NCBI GenBank assembly: GCA_958403905.1
Contig: CATXZD010000024.1
Coordinates: forward strand, 1 to 12,730
DNA: 12,730 nucleotides
Reading direction: 5' to 3'
From: an uncultured Ruminococcus sp.
Lineage (GTDB): Bacteria; Bacillota; Clostridia; Oscillospirales; Acutalibacteraceae
This document shows positions 7,435 to 12,730 of the stretch, piece after piece. Every line of letters begins with the position of its first letter. Positions within the stretch are counted from its first letter, which is position 1. Both the position numbers and the translations under genes were made by a program. Under the pieces are notes generated by a model. The model was not told where the DNA came from, made no database searches, and worked only from the letters and a program-made list of their open reading frames with translations.

Positions 7435-7563
7435 TCAATGAATTTCTTTGTCCGAATCTGTGCAGTTTTCATGTTTGTCTGCTTGCCCTGCCGCTGTGCA
7501 AAGACACATTGCGGTCATGCCGATAAAAGCTCCGACAAACAAGCCAATAAAAAATCCTAACAT
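7435..7563 (-). CDS. DUF3789-like single-pass membrane micro-protein, 42 aa
   Basis: A strong AAGGAGG (7577-7571) lies 7 nt before the ATG at 7563-7561. The 42-aa product begins MLGFFIGLFVGAFIGMTAM, one glycine-rich transmembrane helix, followed by a Cys-containing turn and a short charged tail (residues 27-42). This matches the shape I recall for DUF3789, a family of about 40 residues common in Firmicute mobile elements and of unknown function. Its ribosome binding site overlaps the stop of the preceding 52-aa gene (7578-7576), so the two are coupled. An inner-membrane location is expected with a short cytoplasmic tail, though topology cannot be proven from the sequence. Confidence 0.75.
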   Translation of the reverse strand: MLGFFIGLFVGAFIGMTAMCLCTAAGQADKHENCTDSDKEIH

Positions 7564-7575
7564 CTTAATACCTCC

Positions 7576-7734
7576 TTAAGCTGCATCTTTTGACGATACA
7601 AATTCTTTGTAAATATCTTCTGTGTTTCTGCGGTTGAAATTCTGTTTTTCGGTAGTTTCAAGAATTTCATCAAGCTTATCGGCAAACATTCTTGCCATAA
7701 AATCGCCGTATTCTGCTTGTCCGAATTTAGTCAT
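7576..7734 (-). CDS. Unknown 52-aa protein overlapping mazF by 8 nt
   Basis: The ATG at 7734-7732 lies inside the last codons of mazF (shared bases 7734-7727), and the product ends at 7576. The 52 residues (starting MTKFGQAEYGDFMARMFADK) look mostly helical and charged, with no membrane segment and no recognised family. The 8-nt overlap with the toxin and the overlap of its stop with the next ribosome binding site argue that it is really translated and coupled to both neighbours. A short helical protein encoded just after a toxin could be an antitoxin in reversed order, but it has no recognisable DNA-binding domain. That idea is speculative. Confidence 0.65.
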   Translation of the reverse strand: MTKFGQAEYGDFMARMFADKLDEILETTEKQNFNRRNTEDIYKEFVSSKDAA

Positions 7735-8074
7735 CAAAATCCACTCCTATACTTATTTTCATTGCCTCATCGATTTTATTTATTATCCCGCTGTCCAATG
7801 AGCCTATATAGCTCCGAAGTCTGCTGCGGTCTATTGTCCTAATCTGCTCGGCAAGAATGACCGAATCTTTAGGCAGTATTTTTGAATTTCTTATGCAGAT
7901 ATGCGTAGGAAGCTTGTTTTTCTTAACTGTTGACAGCGGCAGAACCACAAGCGTGGGACTATGCCTGTTTCCGATATTGTTCTGAACCACCAGCACGGGA
8001 CGAACACCGCCTTGCTCAGAACCGACTACGGGATCTAAATCTGCGTAAAAAATATCTCCTCGTTTGATCAGCAT
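7727..8074 (-). CDS. mazF: MazF/PemK-family toxin endoribonuclease
   Basis: I choose the ATG at 8074 (115 aa) because AAGGTGG (8090-8084) is 9 nt ahead and the N-terminus MLIKRGDIFYADL matches Bacillus-type MazF (EndoA). The longer frame from 8182 overlaps the upstream gene and is unlikely. GSEQGGVRPVLV (18-29) contains the expected catalytic Arg25, and GNRHSPTLVV and LAEQIRTID are further family hallmarks. MazF cleaves single-stranded mRNA at short sequences. At the position of the usual catalytic Thr48, by my alignment to memory of the Bacillus protein, this one has Ser48-Thr49, so activity might be altered. The stop of the upstream 67-aa gene is 1 nt before this ATG. No typical ribbon-helix-helix or AbrB-like MazE antitoxin lies beside it. 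Confidence 0.9.
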   Translation of the reverse strand: MLIKRGDIFYADLDPVVGSEQGGVRPVLVVQNNIGNRHSPTLVVLPLSTVKKNKLPTHICIRNSKILPKDSVILAEQIRTIDRSRLRSYIGSLDSGIINKIDEAMKISIGVDFDD

Positions 8075-8075
8075 T

Positions 8076-8279
8076 TCATTTCGCCACCTTTTGCGGAACT
8101 TCAAAGCCTTTTTTGTTCCTAACGCAGTTATGAAACGGGCAGAAAAGAACATCAGCATTCTTGTCATACCACACACAACCATAACATGGGTGTTTGTTTG
8201 ATAACCTGACTGTTGGTACAGGAATGTTTACTCCAAATTTATAAAAATCTGATTTCTCAGGAATATCGTTATCTTTCAT
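8076..8279 (-). CDS. Small four-cysteine, zinc-finger-like protein (67 aa), upstream of mazF
   Basis: AGGAGG (8292-8287) lies 7 nt before the ATG at 8279. The 67-aa product has a short N-terminal region and a compact cluster CYGC (32-35) with further Cys at 47 and 52, spaced C-x2-C-x11-C-x4-C with His at 30 and 50. This suggests a zinc-binding knuckle. The family is not recognised. Its stop overlaps the mazF ribosome binding region and ends 1 nt before the mazF ATG, so the two are co-translated. It occupies the antitoxin position of a MazEF operon but does not look like MazE. It could be a DNA-binding regulator of the element or a novel antitoxin. Confidence 0.78.
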   Translation of the reverse strand: MKDNDIPEKSDFYKFGVNIPVPTVRLSNKHPCYGCVWYDKNADVLFCPFHNCVRNKKGFEVPQKVAK

Positions 8280-8315
8280 ATATCAGCCTCCTGACCTTTT
8301 ATTTTTATATGTAAC

Positions 8316-8345
8316 AGGCGGTCTGCAAAAGAATGCAAACCGCCT
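8316..8345. promoter_or_regulatory. Strong leader hairpin upstream of the small-gene/mazF operon
   Basis: AGGCGGT (8316-8322) pairs with ACCGCCT (8339-8345), with an inner TGCA/TGCA pair and a 6-nt loop, about 37 bp upstream of the 67-aa gene. No T-run follows on either strand, so it is not a standard terminator. On the minus strand TTGCAT and TTACAT spaced 18 nt overlap it, so it could also be an operator over a weak promoter. Confidence 0.5.
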
Positions 8346-8393
8346 TATTAATTCGTTTTGCCTTCGTCTGATTCGTAAGTTTCAGACGAATTT

Positions 8394-8682
8394 CCGTGAT
8401 ATTTATCCTAGATACCCGTCACGGCGGAACATCGGGAACGATGAACAGCTTATTCATCTCATGAGCCTCTCACTCCACTATGGTTCTCATAGAGCCGCCC
8501 CCATTGCTTGAGTCTGTGGCTGGGCGGAAGTATCATTATCCTCCTGCGTTTCATCGCCTGCTTTGGTTGCTGTCCAAAGGTCTGAACGTCATATTGATCG
8601 CTCGCTCAACTGAGGTCGTGGCGTATGGTTCATGCGGCTGCCGAGATTTTATACCGGCCGCAGGATTAACGTTTTCCCGATG
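8394..8682. ncRNA. Candidate multi-branched structured RNA (strand uncertain)
   Basis: CATCGGGAA (8430-8438) is exactly complementary to TTCCCGATG (8674-8682). Inside this closing stem, five local perfect hairpins follow one another without overlap, as in a multi-branched RNA junction. The stem CCGTGA/TCACGG (8394-8399/8419-8424) lies just outside. The region is not coding, lies between two co-directed gene groups, and would be the leader of the mazF operon if read on the minus strand. I match it to no known class. It could instead be a recombination or transfer site, since these also contain inverted repeats. Confidence 0.4.
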
Positions 8683-8764
8683 CTGTTATTCTGTTGTCAA
8701 GATTCTCAGGGATTTGGATCGCTCCTTTTTCCCTTTCACCTTGTAGCCGATGAGAACACCCTTT

Positions 8765-9205
8765 TTATGCGTTTGAAAATTGACTTCTTAAAATTTCAGC
8801 AATTTTATCAATTACGCGGGATATATTCGACTGATTTCTTAGTAAAATTGACGAAATTTCATTTTGAGTGTACCCGTCAAATATGTACATTGTAAAAGCT
8901 TCACGCCAGATTTCCGGCAAGGACATGATCTGCGAATACACTTCCATGTCCTCAATCTCATCGATCCAGCCATAACGATTGTTTGTCGAATAATCATCAT
9001 AAACCGTCAGCGTTCTGCTGTTTGAATTATCAAACAGTCCAACTGTTTTTTCTCTGTAACGCCGATTGGAGTTGAAAACCTCACGGTCAAACTCATAAAT
9101 TTCCGCTATCTGTTTCTCAGTCATCCCTGCTTTTCTGTACTCCTCAGCGGTTTTCTGCCACTGTTCTTTAAATTTCTTTTCCTCCAAGCCATGATTATAG
9201 CTCAT
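8765..9205 (-). CDS. Sigma-70 region-4-like HTH regulator of mobile element
   Basis: The 146-aa protein has a charged helical N-terminus (KFKEQWQKTAEEYRKAGMTE, residues 11-30) of a kind I recall in sigma-like proteins of Firmicute mobile elements. The C-terminal segment (about 93-141: LPEIWREAFTMYIFDGYTQN and the NISRVIDKI recognition region) resembles sigma-70 region 4, which binds -35 promoter boxes. Region 2, needed for -10 recognition and core binding, is not evident, so it is more likely an activator than a full sigma factor. GGAGGT lies 6 to 7 nt ahead of the ATG at 9205, and the site abuts a 10-bp hairpin. It is the first gene of the mobile module and may switch on the recombinase or toxin genes. 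Confidence 0.82.
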   Translation of the reverse strand: MSYNHGLEEKKFKEQWQKTAEEYRKAGMTEKQIAEIYEFDREVFNSNRRYREKTVGLFDNSNSRTLTVYDDYSTNNRYGWIDEIEDMEVYSQIMSLPEIWREAFTMYIFDGYTQNEISSILLRNQSNISRVIDKIAEILRSQFSNA

Positions 9206-9216
9206 ATTTTTACCTC

Positions 9217-9246
9217 CGTTTTGATTTTTCGTTCTGAATCAAAACG
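9217..9246 (-). promoter_or_regulatory. 5'-UTR hairpin touching the sigma-like gene ribosome binding site
   Basis: CGTTTTGATT (9217-9226) and AATCAAAACG (9237-9246) form a perfect 10-bp stem with a 10-nt loop. The minus-strand GGAGGT begins at the base of the stem, so pairing could limit ribosome access. As DNA the same inverted repeat could be an operator. Confidence 0.55.
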
Positions 9247-9261
9247 AAGGCTTATGGGTAT

Positions 9262-9282
9262 TTGGCAATAAAACATTGCCAA
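9262..9282. promoter_or_regulatory. Perfect inverted repeat, candidate operator
   Basis: TTGGCAAT (9262-9269) and ATTGCCAA (9275-9282) are separated by 5 bp, about 57 bp upstream of the sigma-like gene. The symmetry and short spacer suit a dimeric repressor site, and the TTGGCA half could double as a -35 box on the minus strand. No clear -10 was found. Confidence 0.45.
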
Positions 9283-9299
9283 TAATTAAAAATGGGCAT

Positions 9300-9335
9300 A
9301 AAAAAGACCTTTCTGCTTTTAAAACAAAAAGGTCT
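9300..9335 (-). terminator. Second of two tandem terminators after the PPC-like gene
   Basis: On the minus strand AGACCTTT (9335-9328) pairs with AAAGGTCT (9312-9305), directly followed by a run of T. It backs up the stronger hairpin at 9346-9387 and insulates the mobile module from the surface-protein gene. Confidence 0.8.
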
Positions 9336-9340
9336 GTTAA

Positions 9341-9387
9341 GAAAAAGGAGTATAACTTTCGGCTTTAAAAGCTTTTGTTATACTCCT
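9341..9387 (-). terminator. First of two tandem terminators after the PPC-like gene
   Basis: AGGAGTATAAC (9346-9356) and GTTATACTCCT (9377-9387) form a perfect 11-bp stem followed on the minus strand by TTTTTCTT. It starts 23 bp after the end of the gene at 9410. Confidence 0.85.
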
Positions 9388-9409
9388 CATGTTATATTAT
9401 TCCAATAAG

Positions 9410-10834
9410 TTAGCCATCGTTAAAATCATAATTTAAATTATAACTAAACTCATATTCCCCATAATTGGAAGAATAAATTCTTATATAGTACCTACCAGGT
9501 TCTAAATCGTACTCAATAGTTTCTATTTCACCACGACAGGTAGTATAAGATAGAGTTTGCTCTCCATCTGTACCAATCAATCTTATTTCGTATTGAAATG
9601 GCTCTGGTGAATTTGTGTTTATTATGATATGCTTCCTTTCATTAATATTAAACATATACCAATCATATTGATCGTATTCTTTTTTATCGTTTACAAAGCC
9701 TATAGAACCATTAATTGTTTCATCAGCTTTTGTTTCAATTGAATTTTGATATGTATTATTAGGTTCACTGTCCAAATTTTTTATTTCAACAGAATTCATC
9801 TGCAATTGATAGCCGCCATAGTTTTCCAAACACTCTATACGAATATAGTAGGTTCCTGATTGTAGCGGACAAATAAGCTTAATTTCTTTATTCTTGCCGT
9901 AATCGCTATATATTTCTGTTGCGCCATCAGAAGCAATGACAAATATCTTTGCTTTTAAATCTGAATCCATAGGAAGATTAAAGGTATATAATTGAAAAGA
10001 ATTCAAAATTAGTTTATAAAAATCATCAGTATCGGTTTCGTTAGGCTGGTTACTTTTATATCCTATATGGCCATTTAAAGTATTGGATTCAATCAGTTTA
10101 GCATTTTGATATGGTGAATTTATTTCCTCATCTTTACTATATCCGCTTGTACTAAATTGACTATTTAAAGAATATGTACCTGATTGCTCATAGGATATTT
10201 TTATATAATATTCACCCGCTTGGATAGGCGTGTTAAGATTTAGTATGCGATCCTGTCCGCAATCATAATTAAGTCTATCATTTCCATTGATACATATTAA
10301 ATTAATATTGCAATACACTCCAGCAGAAGCATTTAACGTTAATGATAATAAACCGTCTTCGGAAATATTTATAATATACCAAACACAATTATCATTATCC
10401 TCTGAATATGTAAAAGTTTTTTCATATGTTTCACCTATTGTCAGCGATATAGCATCAATGTAAGTATTACCGCTTTTTTCTGTAGGGGGTTCAGTTGTAG
10501 TGGTATTATTAGTAGTAGTGGTAGTAGTTTTCGTTGTTGAAGCGGTGGTAGTCTTATTAGTAGTGCTTGATGTTGTTACGACCTCAGAATATGATGGTTC
10601 GTCATAATATTCTTCAGTATCTTCATCAAATATCGGAGAAGATATCCACGGAAATATAAATGTTAAAATCGTTATTACTGTTGTAGCAACATTGGTTATT
10701 ATTCTACCCCATTTCCGTATAAATCTTTTGATGTTTGAATCGTTTGGAATTCTTTTTAATACAAAATTTACTATAATTGCAATAATAATTATTACCACTA
10801 TTCCTGCAATTCGTGCCATAATTTCTTTTAACAT
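9410..10834 (-). CDS. Membrane-anchored surface protein with three PPC-like beta domains
   Basis: The start is the ATG at 10834: GTGGTG (10846-10841) is 6 nt ahead, and the apparent GTG start at 10846 is part of that ribosome binding site. The 474-aa product has two membrane helices (about 8-27 and 44-63) with a basic loop between them, which places the C-terminus outside. A Thr-rich linker follows (about 87-117, mostly T, N, K, S). Then come three related beta-rich domains (about 123-227, 236-350 and 358-470), each ending in a version of G-x-Y-Y-I-[KR]-I, as in bacterial pre-peptidase C-terminal (PPC) domains. PPC domains usually hang on secreted enzymes; here no enzyme domain is present, so binding or adhesion is likelier. 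It has its own promoter and double terminator. Confidence 0.8.
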   Translation of the reverse strand: MLKEIMARIAGIVVIIIIAIIVNFVLKRIPNDSNIKRFIRKWGRIITNVATTVITILTFIFPWISSPIFDEDTEEYYDEPSYSEVVTTSSTTNKTTTASTTKTTTTTTNNTTTTEPPTEKSGNTYIDAISLTIGETYEKTFTYSEDNDNCVWYIINISEDGLLSLTLNASAGVYCNINLICINGNDRLNYDCGQDRILNLNTPIQAGEYYIKISYEQSGTYSLNSQFSTSGYSKDEEINSPYQNAKLIESNTLNGHIGYKSNQPNETDTDDFYKLILNSFQLYTFNLPMDSDLKAKIFVIASDGATEIYSDYGKNKEIKLICPLQSGTYYIRIECLENYGGYQLQMNSVEIKNLDSEPNNTYQNSIETKADETINGSIGFVNDKKEYDQYDWYMFNINERKHIIINTNSPEPFQYEIRLIGTDGEQTLSYTTCRGEIETIEYDLEPGRYYIRIYSSNYGEYEFSYNLNYDFNDG

Positions 10835-10876
10835 ATATATCACCACTTTTTTGTTTTATTACACTCTAACAATTGT

Positions 10877-10905
10877 ATCATACCATTTTAAGACAATATA
10901 TTCAA
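10877..10905 (-). promoter_or_regulatory. Promoter of the PPC-like surface protein gene
   Basis: On the minus strand TTGAAT (10905-10900) and TATGAT (10882-10877) are spaced exactly 17 nt apart, 42 nt upstream of the ATG at 10834. It is the best promoter match in the interval between the two surface-protein genes. Confidence 0.65.
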
Positions 10906-11026
10906 CTTCTTTACCCGAAATAAATTTATTCGACGTAAACTGTAAGGCTTGTTCTTGATTTATTAATATTTTCTTTTTGTAATTAAATAATGAAAATTCG
11001 CAGTAATATTCTTAGTTTCAAGTGAG

Positions 11027-11067
11027 AGAAAAATGGGACTGTTGAGCACACGCTGCAGCAGTCCCAT
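11027..11067 (-). terminator. Terminator of the Amidase_6/small membrane protein operon
   Basis: On the minus strand ATGGGACTG (11067-11059) pairs with CAGTCCCAT (11041-11033), with three more inner pairs, and is followed by TTTTTCTC. It lies 41 bp after the end of the 175-aa gene and separates it from the promoter at 10877-10905. Confidence 0.85.
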
Positions 11068-11107
11068 GATTATGCATATTAATATGATATTTTTAGGTAG
11101 TCAAAAA

Positions 11108-11635
11108 TCATGCCGATTGTAAAAAAGATACCACTTTCCACTCATCATTAATTTTTTCAAAGTATAGTCTATCAAGGATGGATCCGTCTGTAACTATTTT
11201 ACATTCAATTCTATTGCTGCTCGATTGCATAGAACAATCCTTAGTAAAAAATACAATAGCCTTATCTTCACTACATAGGCATTGCACATCCACGCTGATT
11301 AATTCAAAATCGAACTTATTTCCTGTATTATTTGGATTCAGTCTTTTAAAAATATCATTAGAAACAATGGTTGTATATTGATCATTAAATCCATTATTAT
11401 AATAGGAATCCAAAATCATATTTTTTGCTAATTCTTCTAAAAGATTTTTTTCATCGTCATCTATAAATATATATAATTTTCTTAAGTCCGATACTTCAAG
11501 ATATTCAGCATCAGATATCGATGTTGATGAACCATCATCTAGATTAACGATACAAGTTAATTTGATTATTACACATACCAATAAGATTATAATAAAAATG
11601 CTAGAGGCTACACAAATTATGTTTTTTCTCTTCAT
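11108..11635 (-). CDS. Small membrane-anchored extracytoplasmic protein, unknown family
   Basis: The 175-aa product has a basic start (MKRKN), one hydrophobic helix (about 6-26, uncleaved anchor or signal) and an outside domain of about 145 residues. The last part alternates strands (FDFELISVDVQCLC, KAIVFFTKDC, RLYFEKINDEWKVVSFLQSA). Ending on W-K-V-V-S-F recalls NTF2/SnoaL-like or calmodulin-binding-like cone folds, but I cannot assign one. Several cysteines in the domain may form disulfides. Its ATG overlaps the TGA of the upstream Amidase_6 gene in ATGA (11635-11632), so the two are coupled, and it may be a partner or immunity-type companion of that enzyme. That role is inferred from coupling only. 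Confidence 0.8.
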   Translation of the reverse strand: MKRKNIICVASSIFIIILLVCVIIKLTCIVNLDDGSSTSISDAEYLEVSDLRKLYIFIDDDEKNLLEELAKNMILDSYYNNGFNDQYTTIVSNDIFKRLNPNNTGNKFDFELISVDVQCLCSEDKAIVFFTKDCSMQSSSNRIECKIVTDGSILDRLYFEKINDEWKVVSFLQSA

Positions 11636-12729
11636 GCTGGAACCCTACCGTTTAAGCAAACAATGATGACATTTGTATAATCTTCATTTTCGTCAAATGT
11701 TTCTGATAGTTTCTTGTTCCATCTTGGTTTGGTATGACCAGCATAAAGAATCTCATCTTTCTGCACACTGGATATTATTGCTGTATGTGTTGGTCCTTTT
11801 TCTTTACAAAAGTAAATCAAATCTCCCATACGTATATCATATTTGGATATAGCTTCCTCAATAGATTCATCTCTACCTATAGATACCTCATACATCGCGT
11901 ATTCTTCAGAACGAAAATAGTTATAATTATCAACTACAACAGACCATGATTTAGTCCAGCCATAATCCCATGTTCCTGTATGAGAAAATAATCCATGAAT
12001 ATGCGATGCTAAGCCTTCAGCTTTCCCAAAATACCAATCATTATTCATTTTAAATCCACCTGCACATAAACATTGAGAAGCAAAATTAGTACAATCAGTC
12101 ATTTTATCGCTTAATTCTGAAAAGTTAGGATACTCACTATAATTGTACTTTTCACCAACTGTGTCATAATCTCCGGACCACTTCTTCATGTAATCATATA
12201 CGGCATTTCTATCATATGATTCATTTACAATCCAAGGTTCTAAGTCATACTTATCATAAATATCATCTCCATCAGAATCCTTAGAAAATGGTGATGATAC
12301 ATATAGTATTAATGGATCGGTATAACCTGTATATATCACTTCTTCGTGATCTAAAAGACCATCACCATCTGTATCTGCATCGCAAGGATTGGAATGAATC
12401 GGCAATATTTCAGCGTTTAAAAAAACTTTCCATATTGTACTTGGAGCATATTTTAAATATGTCTCTAAAACATTTCTAACATAAAATTTATTGCTTGCTT
12501 TCTCTAAGCAATCCTTAAAAGTTGGCAACTGAATATTGCCATCGTTATCCCATGTAATAAGCCCACTTTCAGTATCAACTTCTTGCCAGTCTGTTAAATC
12601 ATCATTATCTGAGTTTGCTCCGTTATTAGGGTCTAAAATATTTTTTAGGGTTATCGTTTCCCAATTTGTTGGCAGTACGGCTTTAAATTCAACATGAGGT
12701 GGAGCAACATTACCCACAATATGATTATA
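11632..12729 (-). CDS. Secreted protein with TSP3 calcium repeats and Amidase_6 domain, 5' end outside window
   Basis: The frame stays open to the right edge (Y-N-H-I-V before a GTG at 12717), so the true start, signal peptide and any further domains lie outside. Counting from that GTG, Asp-rich calcium-binding repeats of thrombospondin type 3 kind occur near 36-46 (NSDNDDLTDW), 113-126 (DADTDGDGLLDHEE) and 147-158 (DSDGDDIYDKYD). From about 168 follows a putative amidase domain (Amidase_6, papain/CHAP-like): TDCTNFASQ with candidate nucleophile Cys209, GDLIYF (298-303), GPTHTAII with His311, and YAGHTKPRWNKKLS. Such enzymes are thought to cut amide bonds in the cell wall or in peptides. The specific bond is unknown. 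It is co-transcribed with the 175-aa gene. Confidence 0.85.
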   Translation of the reverse strand, partial: YNHIVGNVAPPHVEFKAVLPTNWETITLKNILDPNNGANSDNDDLTDWQEVDTESGLITWDNDGNIQLPTFKDCLEKASNKFYVRNVLETYLKYAPSTIWKVFLNAEILPIHSNPCDADTDGDGLLDHEEVIYTGYTDPLILYVSSPFSKDSDGDDIYDKYDLEPWIVNESYDRNAVYDYMKKWSGDYDTVGEKYNYSEYPNFSELSDKMTDCTNFASQCLCAGGFKMNNDWYFGKAEGLASHIHGLFSHTGTWDYGWTKSWSVVVDNYNYFRSEEYAMYEVSIGRDESIEEAISKYDIRMGDLIYFCKEKGPTHTAIISSVQKDEILYAGHTKPRWNKKLSETFDENEDYTNVIIVCLNGRVPA

Positions 12730-12730
12730 A

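Larger units (their letters stand above)
8280..8764. other. Gene-free 485-bp stretch rich in inverted repeats
   Basis: No convincing protein is encoded. Minus-strand frames are broken by clustered stops, and the plus-strand open frame at 8480-8746 has no ribosome binding site or recognisable content. Instead there are many perfect stems: 8363-8371/8382-8390 (9 bp), 8394-8399/8419-8424 (6), 8440-8445/8453-8458 (6), 8478-8482/8488-8492 (5), 8495-8500/8522-8527 (6 plus 3 inner), 8561-8566/8574-8579 (6) and 8633-8638/8657-8662 (6). A long-range 9-bp pair, 8430-8438/8674-8682, encloses the last five. Just after the sigma-like gene a short startless minus-strand frame (about 8764-8690, containing GYKVKGKKERSKSL) may be a decayed remnant. 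Confidence 0.7.
1285..9205. mobile_element. Probable integrative element or its recombination/cargo end
   Basis: Serine recombinases, a sigma-like HTH regulator, MazF, a DUF3789-like micro-protein and an amidoligase cargo all read on the minus strand between two unrelated flanks: a decayed kinase on the left and AT-rich surface-protein genes on the right. No att direct repeat could be found by eye, and no conjugation or phage structural gene is present, so the outer limits are only the gene limits. It may continue beyond the window or be a relic. Confidence 0.45.

Noticed and set aside
8075..8182. N-terminal extension of MazF from an ATG at 8182
   Set aside because: The extra 36 residues overlap the 67-aa gene, do not occur in MazF proteins as I know them, and the ATG at 8074 has its own ribosome binding site.
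8463..8486. GAGCC ... GGTTC pairing resembling the base of a group II intron domain V
   Set aside because: The span is only 24 nt rather than about 34, it lacks the internal stem and tetraloop, and no domain VI, GTGYG start or intron reverse transcriptase is present.
8596..8724. 8-bp direct repeat GATCGCTC (8596-8603 and 8717-8724) as att core
   Set aside because: The two copies are only about 120 bp apart inside the gene-free stretch and too short to mean more than chance.
8480..8746. Plus-strand open frame of 88 codons in the gene-free stretch
   Set aside because: It has no ribosome binding site, no recognisable motif and an unnatural composition, and it overlaps the dense inverted repeats. 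All neighbouring genes read the other way.
10481..10570. Low-complexity tract looking like a short tandem repeat or CRISPR-like array
   Set aside because: It encodes the Thr-rich linker of the surface protein through repeated Thr codons. There are no regular spacers.

Overview
The window looks like part of a genome from a low-to-moderate GC, Gram-positive gut anaerobe of the Ruminococcus/Oscillospiraceae kind. The evidence is strong AGGAGG-type ribosome binding sites, a Bacillus-type MazF, a DUF3789-like micro-protein, tandem large serine recombinases, and a TSP3/Amidase_6 surface protein. Almost everything reads on the minus strand; the only plus-strand gene is a broken histidine kinase at the left.

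Left flank (1-1225): a minus-strand transposase fragment of IS3 OrfA type has its promoter intact but carries a frameshift just after the start codon. It abuts a plus-strand AgrC-like GHKL kinase that has lost its N-terminus and also has an internal TAG. A hairpin with T-runs on both sides closes this block.

Mobile module (about 1285-9205, minus strand, read right to left): a sigma-70 region-4-like regulator; a 485-bp gene-free stretch with an unusual density of inverted repeats, including a 9-bp pair about 250 bp apart that encloses five local hairpins; then a tight operon of a small four-cysteine protein, a MazF toxin, a 52-aa protein and a 42-aa membrane micro-protein. Next come three large-serine-recombinase genes, the middle one without a catalytic domain. 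Last is a cargo operon of a glutamine-synthetase-fold amidoligase, a gamma-glutamylcyclotransferase-like protein and an unknown 89-aa acidic protein. The layout suggests an integrative element or its recombination end, with the amidoligase pair as cargo. Its exact ends cannot be seen here.

Right flank (9346-12730, minus strand): a clearly more AT-rich block of cell-surface genes. A partial protein with calcium-binding TSP3 repeats and an Amidase_6 domain overlaps a small membrane-anchored protein by 4 nt. After a terminator comes a separately promoted protein with two membrane helices, a Thr-rich linker and three PPC-like beta domains. Tandem terminators separate it from the mobile module.

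The most interesting points are the amidoligase/cyclotransferase cargo behind a possible attenuator, the candidate structured RNA at 8394-8682, the catalytically empty recombinase between two complete ones, and the MazF toxin flanked by two unassigned small proteins.
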